Below, piece by piece: positions 1 to 8,396 of a stretch of DNA of 31,669 nt. The DNA lies in assembly GCA_964568625.1 (NCBI GenBank), contig CAZMQG010000019.1, forward strand, positions 1 to 31,669, given 5' to 3'. The notes beneath the pieces were generated by a model. The model was not told the origin of the DNA. It made no database searches and was given only the letters and a program-made list of their open reading frames with translations. Both the position numbers and the translations under genes were made by a program. The stretch comes from JBAZAX01 sp964568625. GTDB taxonomy: Bacteria > Babelota > Babeliae > Babelales > RVW-14. Each line of letters starts with the position of its first letter. Position 1 is the stretch's first letter.

Positions 1-1
1 A

Positions 2-55
2 GTGAGAAAGGATTTTTTTAAAGCTATTTTTGAGTTATCGAGTTAGCGTTAATTA
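2..55 (+). repeat. Left arm of 54-bp terminal inverted repeat
   Basis: Bases 2-55 are the exact reverse complement of 31616-31669; base 56 is the first mismatch. The arm contains the stop codon of the bamA gene (53-55) and then non-coding sequence. It has internal AACTC direct repeats but no strong hairpin of its own. It may be a dispersed repeat at which an assembly stopped. Confidence 0.95.
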
Positions 56-2977
56 GAATGATTCACCAAATACAAGATGCCATCCGTAGCTACTGTCACC
101 AGGCATACGCTTCTCCCACTTCCAACCAATATCAAATCTGACTGATCCAATTGGAGTTTTATACCTGGCCCCTATACCAGATGTTGGAAACCACATTTTA
201 AAACCACCCAGACCAGTTTGACTAAGAGCTCCAATGTCCTGAAATACCGCACCATAAAAATTTTTAAATATTGGCACTCGCAACTCCAAGTTTACGTTGG
301 CCATAGAACTTCCGCCTTGAATTGTATACTCACGAGTAACTCCTGGAGGTGGAGCGTCTTTAATTTGATATGCAGTATAACATTCAACTCTACCATCCGG
401 ATATGTATCCGTAATACCAAGTGGGGGTAAAGAATCAATTTCGTAACCTCGCACAGAATATGGACCACCAAGATAGAAACGCTCAATCGGCATTATATCC
501 TCAAATTTTCTTCTGAAAACATGCCCAAATCTAACTCTTGCGCCCAAAACAAAGTCTTTATAGATTGGATAAAATGCAGACTGCTCAACCTGTAATTTAG
601 CTGAAACTATCCCAATTTTTTCCGGCGCCATAATCTTTAATGAAGCAAAACTCATCAATCCTCTTTTTGGATTTAACCTATCGTCCAATTTATCTATAAC
701 CAAAGAAGGTTCTAAAAAAAGATATGGAGCAGACACATCAACCAAATCAGGAGACAACTTGAGATATCCGTGAATATTTTTTGTGGTCATCCATTCATTT
801 CCCACGTTAATGCCCCAGTGGTAACATTCTTTATATTCATCGTTCAAGCCTATTAAAAAACCGTTTTGCAAAGATGTATATGCAGGATCTGTTTTACCAA
901 TCTGAACAGGCTGAACATATTTATTTGAATAAATCTTAAACTTTGTAGTTGCAGGATAACTAAAAAATGACGGTAACTGATATTGTGTATCAAATTTTCG
1001 TTCGAACTCTGTCCAATCAAAATCCAACGACAACCTATCTGCCTTATTTAAAGGATTTTTTAAAATCAGCGATGAACCAATCTTTGGAGTCGATTGATGT
1101 TTAATCTGAATAATATTTTTACTGGTTACAAAATAACCCACACGTAAACGAAGCTCAAGAGGATCGTCATCGACCAATGATAAAATTATTGGCTTTTCAC
1201 TAACATTTTTTGACATCTGGTATGGCTGAATTTGAACGGTTTTGAAGACATCCAACCGTTTTAATTTATTTCGCGTAAGTTCAATTTTTTTACGAGACCA
1301 ATCTTCTCCCTCTTTAAATCTTACCTTCTTTAAAACCTCTTTGAACGGCAGCTTTGTATTTCCTCGTAAAAGCACTTTACCAAATTTAACCTTTTGACCC
1401 GGATCAATTTTCCAACGCACTGCAACTTTTACCCCATGAAAATCTTTTTTTCCAGAATCAATCTCAATTAATTCTGGTTCAATTTCGGCATACCAAAAAC
1501 CTAGTTTCTTGAAATGATCAAGTAAAAACATTCTTTGCTCATAAAGCCATTTTAAATCGAATGGAACAAGTTGAACATCTTCAACTAATGAATATTTTTT
1601 AAAAAATTCATCATTTTCAAGATCCCTGAAATTTTCAATTTCTACCCCACCCCAAAATCGTTGAATTCCTTTATCCACAAAAATTTGAACCGAATAAGTC
1701 CTGGACTCAGAATTATGTACAAATTTTTTATCCACTATTTTGAAATCCCAAAAACCTTGGAATTGATAAAAATCGCAAAGCTTAGAAATTCCCGCATCAA
1801 GCTTTTCCTGGTCAAAAACTCTCTTCGTCAATATCTCTTCCCAAAAAATATTTATTGATTCAGGAATATGAGTAATGTGATCTTTGACCTCAATATTTTC
1901 AAGAATTATTGGAAGCCCCTCATTAACCGTAAAGAAATACCCCAAATCTGCTTTTTTTTCGTAATCAATAGAAACACTCCAAAATCCATTTTTATAATAT
2001 TCATAGCGAAGTTGCTCTGAAATAATGTCCGGAGAAAAAAGCCATTCCGGCTGGTTACTTCCTATAACATCATCCTTAATTTTTTTTTCAGAAAAAAACC
2101 TGTTCCCTTGAAATTTAACAATTTTCCGTTTACCAATTTGAATGTTAAAAATCAAATCCAATGTATGATTTCGAAAATTTATACTACGTTTAACGGTAAT
2201 ATGTGGATTAACAAAGCCTTTTTGATTCAGAAGTATTAGAATTTTTTTTGCCTGCTTTCTGAATGCTTTTTTCGCATAACTTGAATTAACCAAATTATTG
2301 CCAAATTTTTTCTTAAAAAATGGAGCCAAATTTTGATATTTTGGATCATCAATTTTAAACTCAACGCATTTTACAGTAAACTTGCACCCTCGGTTAACTT
2401 TTACCCGCGCCTCAATAGCCTTATATTTTTTGTCATATATCAACTCATCTTCAACAACACACCCTAAATATCCCTGATCTTTTAAATGCTGTTTTATCGA
2501 TTTTAAAGATTCTTCGTGCAAAATAGAATCAAAGACATCTCCAGGTTGTTGTGCATAAAGAGATGTATATTTTTGTTTTCCAAACCAGATACCTTCAAAT
2601 TTGAGCTTCCTAAAGATCCAATTTGCACTGAGTTTAAAATGTAAATGCTTACCTGCCCCAAAATCAAACATGTCAACATCAATATTATTAAATCTTTTTT
2701 TTGACATAAGAATTTGATATGCCTTATCAACAACTTCAGGAGTTACAATTTTATTTGGTCTTAGTTCCGTCAAATATAAAAATTCATCAATCGAAAAAGG
2801 AATATCACATTCAAGTGTTATTTTACTCAAAAGAAATGAAGCAGAACTAAATCCCCCAGTTTGATTAAAAAATTTGGGGAATGTTCCACCATAACCACAA
2901 TTTACTCTTAATACCAAAAAATTTGATATAAAAATAATTGTGAATAAATGTAAAATGAATTTTTTATTTATATGCAC
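53..2977 (-). CDS. bamA: Outer-membrane assembly factor BamA (Omp85 family)
   Basis: This protein would insert beta-barrel proteins into the outer membrane as the core of the BAM complex. It opens with a basic and hydrophobic signal peptide (about residues 1-27). A long periplasmic region of POTRA-like repeats follows to about residue 630, then a C-terminal barrel. The Omp85 hallmark VRGY lies near residues 842-845 inside RFYLGGPYSVRGYE, and the chain ends in the aromatic Phe typical of outer-membrane barrels. At 974 residues it is longer than the usual 750-820, so it may have extra or enlarged POTRA domains. The start is GTG, 6 bases after an AGGCAGA-like Shine-Dalgarno. It stands alone on the minus strand; a 13-bp hairpin lies upstream. 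A TamA-like role is possible, but the long POTRA region favours BamA. Confidence 0.88.
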   Translation of the reverse strand: MHINKKFILHLFTIIFISNFLVLRVNCGYGGTFPKFFNQTGGFSSASFLLSKITLECDIPFSIDEFLYLTELRPNKIVTPEVVDKAYQILMSKKRFNNIDVDMFDFGAGKHLHFKLSANWIFRKLKFEGIWFGKQKYTSLYAQQPGDVFDSILHEESLKSIKQHLKDQGYLGCVVEDELIYDKKYKAIEARVKVNRGCKFTVKCVEFKIDDPKYQNLAPFFKKKFGNNLVNSSYAKKAFRKQAKKILILLNQKGFVNPHITVKRSINFRNHTLDLIFNIQIGKRKIVKFQGNRFFSEKKIKDDVIGSNQPEWLFSPDIISEQLRYEYYKNGFWSVSIDYEKKADLGYFFTVNEGLPIILENIEVKDHITHIPESINIFWEEILTKRVFDQEKLDAGISKLCDFYQFQGFWDFKIVDKKFVHNSESRTYSVQIFVDKGIQRFWGGVEIENFRDLENDEFFKKYSLVEDVQLVPFDLKWLYEQRMFLLDHFKKLGFWYAEIEPELIEIDSGKKDFHGVKVAVRWKIDPGQKVKFGKVLLRGNTKLPFKEVLKKVRFKEGEDWSRKKIELTRNKLKRLDVFKTVQIQPYQMSKNVSEKPIILSLVDDDPLELRLRVGYFVTSKNIIQIKHQSTPKIGSSLILKNPLNKADRLSLDFDWTEFERKFDTQYQLPSFFSYPATTKFKIYSNKYVQPVQIGKTDPAYTSLQNGFLIGLNDEYKECYHWGINVGNEWMTTKNIHGYLKLSPDLVDVSAPYLFLEPSLVIDKLDDRLNPKRGLMSFASLKIMAPEKIGIVSAKLQVEQSAFYPIYKDFVLGARVRFGHVFRRKFEDIMPIERFYLGGPYSVRGYEIDSLPPLGITDTYPDGRVECYTAYQIKDAPPPGVTREYTIQGGSSMANVNLELRVPIFKNFYGAVFQDIGALSQTGLGGFKMWFPTSGIGARYKTPIGSVRFDIGWKWEKRMPGDSSYGWHLVFGESF

Positions 2978-3044
2978 ATCTCTGCCTAAAATTGTCTACT
3001 GCTTTACTATTTCATTTTTATTTTGTATGATTTTTGCAAATTAG

Positions 3045-3078
3045 CTTATGATATGAGGTTAATGGCTCATATCATAAG
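3045..3078. promoter_or_regulatory. 13-bp perfect inverted repeat between bamA and tRNA-Glu
   Basis: Arms 3045-3057 and 3066-3078 are perfect reverse complements around an 8-base loop. No T-run follows on either strand, so it is not an obvious intrinsic terminator. Its place between divergent bamA and tRNA-Glu would suit an operator or an RNA hairpin in a leader. The role is inferred only from position. Confidence 0.5.
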
Positions 3079-3109
3079 GATACATGAAAAAAATAGATTT
3101 TTGAAATGC

Positions 3110-3184
3110 GGCCCCATCGTCTAACGGTTAGGACATTGCCCTCTCAAGGCAGAAATAGGGGTTCGATTCCCCTTGGGGCTGCCA
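3110..3184 (+). tRNA. tRNA-Glu (anticodon CTC)
   Basis: The 7-bp acceptor stem GGCCCCA pairs with TGGGGCT, with one G-U pair at the first position. The discriminator is G and CCA is encoded (3182-3184). The anticodon stem TTGCC/GGCAG encloses the loop CTCTCAA with anticodon CTC (3143-3145), which reads GAG. The T arm AGGGG-TTCGATT-CCCCT is canonical. The D arm carries TAACGGTTAGG. It is the only tRNA seen in the window and stands alone, convergent with the small gene at 3215-3490. Confidence 0.97.
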
Positions 3185-3214
3185 AAGTAGAAAAATACTA
3201 TAATTGCAATTATT

Positions 3215-3490
3215 TTAACCTATAATTCTAAAAACTCCCCTAAAGTCTTTCTCTGTAACAAGTGGCTCTACTAAAATATCTTTCAGCTTGGACTTTTCAA
3301 TACCTTTGTAAAGAAGATCAATGAAATTATCCAGCTTATCTGATACCCCACACGCATGTAAAACGAGACCATCGGAATCACCTTGAATAGTTCCCTCTAT
3401 CCCCAATGTACCTGCATTTTTTTGAATAAATAACTTATATGCTTCAATTTGAACATTACCTGTAATTGTAATCAAAAGACACTTTCTCAT
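3215..3490 (-). CDS. Acylphosphatase-like protein lacking catalytic residues
   Basis: At 91 residues this is the normal size of an acylphosphatase, and the fold pattern is visible: a first strand, then G-x-VQ, a helix, the LGIEGTIQGDSDG segment and a later helix. In active enzymes the sequence VQGVxFR supplies a phosphate-binding Arg and the GWVxN segment supplies an Asn. Here the aligned positions are Lys19 and Gln36, and the glycine-rich cradle reads NVQIEAYK. Catalysis by the standard mechanism therefore looks lost or altered, and a ligand-binding or structural role is possible. The start ATG has AAGGA just upstream. It is a single gene between tRNA-Glu and the glycosyltransferase. Confidence 0.6.
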   Translation of the reverse strand: MRKCLLITITGNVQIEAYKLFIQKNAGTLGIEGTIQGDSDGLVLHACGVSDKLDNFIDLLYKGIEKSKLKDILVEPLVTEKDFRGVFRIIG

Positions 3491-3608
3491 TCCTTTTCCC
3501 TTTTTTCAAAAGAAAATCAACAAAACTCGCGTAATCGTAGCAGATGAATTTTCACTAAGTCAAAAATTTCATTAATTCGCAATTTTTGATCGAAATTGAA
3601 AGGAAAGT

Positions 3609-4850
3609 CTATTGCAAAATTTTATGATAAAGTTGCACATGCTTATCAATCATTACATAATCACTAAAATCACCAATATCATCACTAAAATCACTCATTC
3701 TTTTCCATAACTCTTCATTTTCAATTAAAAGTTTCAAATAATCCGCTAACTCATCAAATTTTTTTGGGGAAACTAAAAAACCATTTTGGCCATTAAAAAT
3801 AACTTCAAAAATTCCGCCTACATCATATGCTACAACCGGCAATTTACATAAACGAGCTTCAACAACAGCTATGGGCAAACCCTCCCACAGAGAACTCATT
3901 GCAAAAATTTTCCAGCTGCGCATCCAAACTTCAACATTATTCTGCCAACCAAGTAAATCTATTTTTTCAGATAAATTATTTTTACTGATCCATTCCTCTA
4001 TTTTAGACCTTAAAACTCCATCACCTATTATCTGCAGCCGTACTATTTTTTTGTTTTCTTCTGACAATTTGCTATGTAAAATTTTAAATGCATTTAAAAG
4101 ATCGAATAAATTTTTTTGAGGCTTAAAACATGAAATTGTTCCAATAATAAAAGTCTTGTCGCGACAAGACTTTTCTAAAGAAATTTCGTCTTGAAAAGAC
4201 TCATTTAATGTAAAATCGCATTGTGAAAATGAATTTTGCTTGGTAGATACTTCATGCTTTTTAAGTGCTGGAGTATAAAACTTATCCCACTCCACAGCTG
4301 CACGAATTATAGAACTTTTTTGTCCAAACTTTGGAAATTTGCGCACTCCAAATTCCCGATCTTTTTCTGAGACACATATGAAATGCGTTGTAATTAAACT
4401 CGTTAAATATTCGATTGAAAAAATAAAAAACCACTTTATTTTTGATTGATAATCGTTAAAACCAAAACCATGCACCGTATGTATTCTTTTTTTTACACCC
4501 GAAAAAAACGCTGCCCATCGTCCAATTATTCCGGCCTTAGTACTATGAGTATGAACAATAAGAGATGGGTGTGTTTTCTTTAATTTTCTTATTATTTTTA
4601 CTATCTGAAAAAATGCTTTAATTTCCGAAATTATAAATCTAACTCCAATTTCACGTTTTATACTATCCAGTAGATAAACATCTTCAGATTCTTTTACACG
4701 TGATGTCATAGGCCCATCAGACCCAGATATTAATCCTGCTTTTATTCCGCTTTTATTAATCCCATTAAGCAGAGAAAGACATACTTTTTGAGCCCCACCC
4801 AATTCAAGTTTTGTAATTATATATAATACAGCAACTTCATCAAGCTTCAC
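3609..4850 (-). CDS. GT4-family glycosyltransferase
   Basis: A retaining glycosyltransferase of the GT-B fold, probably using a nucleotide sugar to build cell-surface polysaccharide or LPS. The N-terminal domain has the LELGGAQ motif (about residues 16-21) and HTHSTKAGIIGRW (100-111). The C-terminal domain begins at about 234 (FIIGTISCFKPQKN) and holds the E-x7-E motif, Glu323 and Glu331, in SSLWEGLPIAVVEA. Between the domains, residues about 198-232 look like an extra, low-conservation insert; its DNA contains a 26-bp perfect palindrome. The GTG start is supported by AAGGAG 8 bases upstream. The acceptor and sugar cannot be told from sequence. It lies 62 bases downstream of the ATP synthase genes on the same strand. 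Confidence 0.85.
   Translation of the reverse strand: MKLDEVAVLYIITKLELGGAQKVCLSLLNGINKSGIKAGLISGSDGPMTSRVKESEDVYLLDSIKREIGVRFIISEIKAFFQIVKIIRKLKKTHPSLIVHTHSTKAGIIGRWAAFFSGVKKRIHTVHGFGFNDYQSKIKWFFIFSIEYLTSLITTHFICVSEKDREFGVRKFPKFGQKSSIIRAAVEWDKFYTPALKKHEVSTKQNSFSQCDFTLNESFQDEISLEKSCRDKTFIIGTISCFKPQKNLFDLLNAFKILHSKLSEENKKIVRLQIIGDGVLRSKIEEWISKNNLSEKIDLLGWQNNVEVWMRSWKIFAMSSLWEGLPIAVVEARLCKLPVVAYDVGGIFEVIFNGQNGFLVSPKKFDELADYLKLLIENEELWKRMSDFSDDIGDFSDYVMIDKHVQLYHKILQ
4149..4174. repeat. 26-bp perfect palindrome inside glycosyltransferase gene
   Basis: Half-site AAAAGTCTTGTCG is followed immediately by its exact reverse complement, with no loop. It encodes residues 226-234 (EKSCRDKTF). A second small inverted repeat, GTCTT-GAA-AAGAC, lies about 15 bases further on and reuses the GTCTT half-site. 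Both fall in the interdomain insert, suggesting an inserted palindromic element rather than ordinary coding constraint. Confidence 0.8.
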
Positions 4851-4912
4851 TCTACATTCTCCTTTTATTGATTTTATTCAATGATCATTTTTAAAAATAC
4901 AATCAATTTTAT

Positions 4913-5899
4913 TTATTTCAGGCAAACAAGAAGCGATGGAACCTTGGTCACAAGCAAAAGCGAAATAATTAAAGTGTAAATTAACGTTGACTCAATAAAT
5001 GCTACCGTTAAAAGATTGGCACGCATCATTGTGCCATAAGAACTTTCATTTATAGCAATTTGAGTACAACTTTTTGCCGAAATTCTTCCAGTTGAAATGG
5101 CAGCGCCCAAAGCTCCAAAAGCCAAACAGAAAACAGCAGATAAAATTACATAAAACGGCGCCAATGAATCAAGTAACGTTACCGGAATATTTGTGTAACT
5201 TATAACAATAGCAAGTAGCAAACAAAAAATCACCGGTGTTTCTATAACGGCTTCACAAATCAACGTAAATGGAAATATTTTATTATATGCGTGTTTATTT
5301 ATACCAATACTCTTACATGCTGCATGAGCAAAAATAGCCTGCCCAATCGATGGGCCAAGACACCCAATCGCAAACAACACCCCTGCACACAAAAGTTTTA
5401 ACCCTTGAACATCCGGCATTCCGATTTCGGCATTTGTTTTTATCACAAAACCAAGAATAAATGCAAAAATAACCGGAGCCTCTATTATTGATTGAGTTAG
5501 TAACATAAATGCAAATATTTTGGGCGCAAAAAGAGGCTGTCTTGAAATAGAGTTTGTGCAAGCTCTTACAACCATACTTGATGCAATACTTATAGAAAGA
5601 GCTGCAAAACCAACTGCCAGCGCAACACCCAATTCAGCGAAACCCATCGCCTCAGTTGGCAAGCATTCAATACTAATTAAGGTTGTCAATGTTGTAACAA
5701 GCGCAATAATCACACCGCTTTCAATCAATGCAAGCCCTATAATCATAGCGCGTGAAGACTCATCGCTTCCCAATACTTGACGTAAAAGCGATTCAATAGA
5801 TGCAGAACCGGCAAGTCCCTGGGCAATTCCACCACCCATTGCACCAAGCACAATAGTAATTACTGCAGAAAAGTAATGTAAAAAATGGGCCAATATCAT
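4913..5899 (-). CDS. atpE: ATP synthase c subunit, four fused hairpins
   Basis: The rotor-ring proteolipid of the F-type ATP synthase, but as a 328-residue chain rather than about 80. Four tandem two-helix hairpins are seen, each with an ion-binding Glu in its second helix: Glu60, Glu140, Glu220 and Glu303 (spacing 80, 80, 83). Hairpins 1 and 3 also have Gln exactly 33 residues before the Glu (Gln27, Gln187) followed by ES or ET, the arrangement known from Na+-binding c subunits. Hairpins 2 and 4 have Ser107 and Thr270 there, though hairpin 4 has ESTLIY. The start ATG overlaps the atpB stop in ATGA. Fused c or K subunits are known in V- and A-type enzymes; four with every carboxylate kept is unusual. 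Confidence 0.88.
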   Translation of the reverse strand: MILAHFLHYFSAVITIVLGAMGGGIAQGLAGSASIESLLRQVLGSDESSRAMIIGLALIESGVIIALVTTLTTLISIECLPTEAMGFAELGVALAVGFAALSISIASSMVVRACTNSISRQPLFAPKIFAFMLLTQSIIEAPVIFAFILGFVIKTNAEIGMPDVQGLKLLCAGVLFAIGCLGPSIGQAIFAHAACKSIGINKHAYNKIFPFTLICEAVIETPVIFCLLLAIVISYTNIPVTLLDSLAPFYVILSAVFCLAFGALGAAISTGRISAKSCTQIAINESSYGTMMRANLLTVAFIESTLIYTLIISLLLVTKVPSLLVCLK

Positions 5900-6738
5900 A
5901 CCGATTCCTTTACATGTTCGCTCTCTTCATGCGAAACACCAATTGCTAAATAAGTTGTTGTTAGCATTGTTATAACAAATGCCTGGATTGAAGCTTCAAA
6001 GACACCAAAAATTACTTGAAGCCAAGTCATTATAAATGCAATGTTTATGAAAAATTTAAGAACCTTTTCTATTGTAGGAAACTTATTTTTGATTCTTGTT
6101 TTAAAAAAAATCAATCCCAATAAAACCAATATCCAAACATAACACAGAAAAAAAACTTTATACCCTCTTAAAAGATCAAAAATCATCATGTAAATTATGC
6201 CGCCACCAAGTATGTTCCCGAAGAGACGAAATGACATTGATGCAATCTTTGCAAGCTCACCTACAACGTGAATTGGAAATAGAACAAATACGGGTTCTAC
6301 AAACTCTTTTAAATACCCCAGCACTCCATGCACTTTAATCTTTTGATACTGAACATAAAGAAAACTCATTAGACCTATTGCAAGAGTTGTATTTAAATCT
6401 TTTGTTGCCTCATCCATGTATGGAATTATAGAAACAATGCAAGCAAAAAGAGTGAACAAAAATACGCACGCGATAAATGCAAAATAATTAAAATTAAAAA
6501 CTTTAAACGATTCCCCAAATGTATCAATTAAAAGACTAACAACCTTCTCATACGCCACAGAAACAATATTCAAGTCTCGACGAATAAAATATCTTCCGAG
6601 TAGAGAAAGTCCCAAAAGGCATAACATAGCCACCCAGGTATAGATTAAAGTATCAAGATGAATTACCCAAAATTTATTAGTAAAACCACAAGCCTCAAGT
6701 GGTTTAATTTCACAATATTTAAATATCTCAAAGCTCAT
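5896..6738 (-). CDS. atpB: ATP synthase subunit a
   Basis: The stator membrane subunit that forms the ion half-channels beside the c ring. The essential Arg is Arg171 in ELAKIASMSFRLFGNILGG, and the conserved C-terminal helix is present as FGVFEASIQAFVITMLTTTYL (about 245-264). It has five to six membrane segments and 280 residues, a normal length. It overlaps both neighbours by the ATGA arrangement, so it is translationally coupled to the small upstream gene and to the fused c subunit. Subunits b, delta, alpha, gamma, beta and epsilon do not follow; the next gene is a glycosyltransferase, so the F1 genes must be elsewhere. Confidence 0.95.
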   Translation of the reverse strand: MSFEIFKYCEIKPLEACGFTNKFWVIHLDTLIYTWVAMLCLLGLSLLGRYFIRRDLNIVSVAYEKVVSLLIDTFGESFKVFNFNYFAFIACVFLFTLFACIVSIIPYMDEATKDLNTTLAIGLMSFLYVQYQKIKVHGVLGYLKEFVEPVFVLFPIHVVGELAKIASMSFRLFGNILGGGIIYMMIFDLLRGYKVFFLCYVWILVLLGLIFFKTRIKNKFPTIEKVLKFFINIAFIMTWLQVIFGVFEASIQAFVITMLTTTYLAIGVSHEESEHVKESV

Positions 6739-7001
6739 CGCTTTGTCCTTATTTTACCTAAAATTACGCCCCAAAAAGTCCCCATAAAACCACACAACAA
6801 CCAAATAAAATTAAGTTTAATATAAATTACGGTTGCAATTATAGCAACAGTGATAAAAACTAAGCGAAAAAATGAACCTATTACTTGCATTAAGTTAAAT
6901 TTTGAACAATTGTCATTTTTTGCTATTGGACTAAAAAACATAAAGCCATAAATCGAACCCAATGCTATTCCGGCCAAAATTGAAACTATTGTGATTATCA
7001 T
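6735..7001 (-). CDS. Small AtpI/AtpR-like membrane protein
   Basis: A protein of 88 residues with three predicted membrane helices, encoded directly before atpB with an ATGA overlap. Position and topology fit the small assembly protein AtpI (UncI), or AtpR of N-ATPase operons, which also precedes atpB. An Arg inside the second hydrophobic segment (SFFRLVFI) resembles the membrane Arg of AtpR, proposed to contact the c-subunit carboxylate. I chose ATG at 7001, with GGGG about 9 bases upstream, over an in-frame TTG two codons earlier. Sequence similarity alone is too weak to separate AtpI from AtpR. Confidence 0.6.
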   Translation of the reverse strand: MIITIVSILAGIALGSIYGFMFFSPIAKNDNCSKFNLMQVIGSFFRLVFITVAIIATVIYIKLNFIWLLCGFMGTFWGVILGKIRTKR

Positions 7002-7121
7002 TTTCAAAACCCCAAAAAGTTACGTAACCCAATATTATAGCGCATTTCAATCATAATTCTTTTAACAGGACTAGGCAAGACAAAAAACCCTATTAAATCT
7101 TCGCAAAAAAGATATTTTGGA

Positions 7122-8396
7122 CTAAAAATACTGATTTTTATTTTTTAAAATTTCATTAACTTCATGAGTAACAATGCCTAAACCTAGAATTATTAAAAAT
7201 GGCATTAAATAAACAAGCCCGGCAGAAAGCAATCGTTCTGAATTGATTAATATAAGTAATCCACAACTTGCAATTGCCAAATATCCCCAAAAGCTTCTAA
7301 ATATTACAAGAAATGAAATTGCGCTCAAAAAGTATGCTATCGTAGTTCCAATATCACACATCGTCATTAAATAGTTAATATTTGTAGTAATTGATAAAAA
7401 TGCAATCACAAGAGCAGACTGACATAAAACACAGATCCATGGAGTTTGCGATTTATTTACTTTAGTAAGATACTTTGAACCCAAAATACTATTTTCACTT
7501 CCCATAGCATACAGATTCCAGTTATTGTAATAAAACATTCCATAAAAACCTGCTAAAAATGAGGCCGCCATCGCAAAATTAATAACACTATTACCAAAAG
7601 AAATAATGGTCTGATTTTGCGTCAACATTGGAATAATTGAGAAAAATGGATTTATCGTACTTGCACCTGTAATACACAAAATTGCAGTTTGCAATGACGC
7701 ATATGTTACAATAATTAAAGCAAACGAAACCAAAATAACACGCGCTGCATTTTTCTGTCCATCATGAATTTTATCTGCAATAGCACAGCAAGCCTCAATT
7801 CCAATATACGCAAAAAGCGCAAGAGGAATAGTCTGTATAAAACCGCCCACACTTGGAGTAACTGTAAATAAATTATTTATATTAAAAAGAAATGGCAAAG
7901 CAATTACAACCAGAAGCATTGGAATTGATTTAATAATAGCAAGCCCAATTTGAATCCGTTCTAAAAATTCAATATTTAACAGATTTAAAAAAGTAAAAAA
8001 TAAAACAAAAAATACATCAAGCTTTACACTGCTTACATTAAAATTTTTAATAACAGCAAAATTCTGTAATTGTTCACTAAATGCGTGTAAAACAAGGGCA
8101 TTAGCTGCAGCCGTACCAACATAATATCCCCAACCGCTAACAAACCCCCAAAATTTCCCCAAGTGTTTCAAGCTATAAATATAAAGGCCACCGGAAATTG
8201 GATACATTCGTGAAAGTCTTGCAAGAACTATTAATAATGGCAGTAAAAGGAGTCCACAAATTATCCAAGCAAATGGAGCAAAAATTCCGTTAAGTAAAGA
8301 AACTTGAGGAGCGCCTAAAAAGAAAGCGCTCCCAATTACAATATTCGTATTTATTAAAACGGCAACCCAAAATGGGATCTTAGAATTGTTATGCAT
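7122..8396 (-). CDS. APC-family amino-acid transporter (second of pair)
   Basis: A cytoplasmic-membrane transporter of 424 residues with about 12 membrane helices. Helix 1 contains INTNIVIGSAFFLGAP, the position of the G-x-G substrate-binding loop of APC carriers; here the loop reads GSA. Helix 2 and the following loop show LARLSRMYPISGGLYIYS, the family-typical P-x-(S/A)GG-x-Y segment. It overlaps the 3' end of the upstream paralogue by 8 bases, so the two are one transcription unit. The substrate cannot be assigned; the neighbouring histidine enzymes make histidine or another amino acid a guess only. Confidence 0.85.
   Translation of the reverse strand: MHNNSKIPFWVAVLINTNIVIGSAFFLGAPQVSLLNGIFAPFAWIICGLLLLPLLIVLARLSRMYPISGGLYIYSLKHLGKFWGFVSGWGYYVGTAAANALVLHAFSEQLQNFAVIKNFNVSSVKLDVFFVLFFTFLNLLNIEFLERIQIGLAIIKSIPMLLVVIALPFLFNINNLFTVTPSVGGFIQTIPLALFAYIGIEACCAIADKIHDGQKNAARVILVSFALIIVTYASLQTAILCITGASTINPFFSIIPMLTQNQTIISFGNSVINFAMAASFLAGFYGMFYYNNWNLYAMGSENSILGSKYLTKVNKSQTPWICVLCQSALVIAFLSITTNINYLMTMCDIGTTIAYFLSAISFLVIFRSFWGYLAIASCGLLILINSERLLSAGLVYLMPFLIILGLGIVTHEVNEILKNKNQYF

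Noticed and set aside
2503..2733. Small minus-strand frame inside bamA
   Set aside because: It overlaps the bamA coding frame in another phase and has no start signal or recognisable domain.
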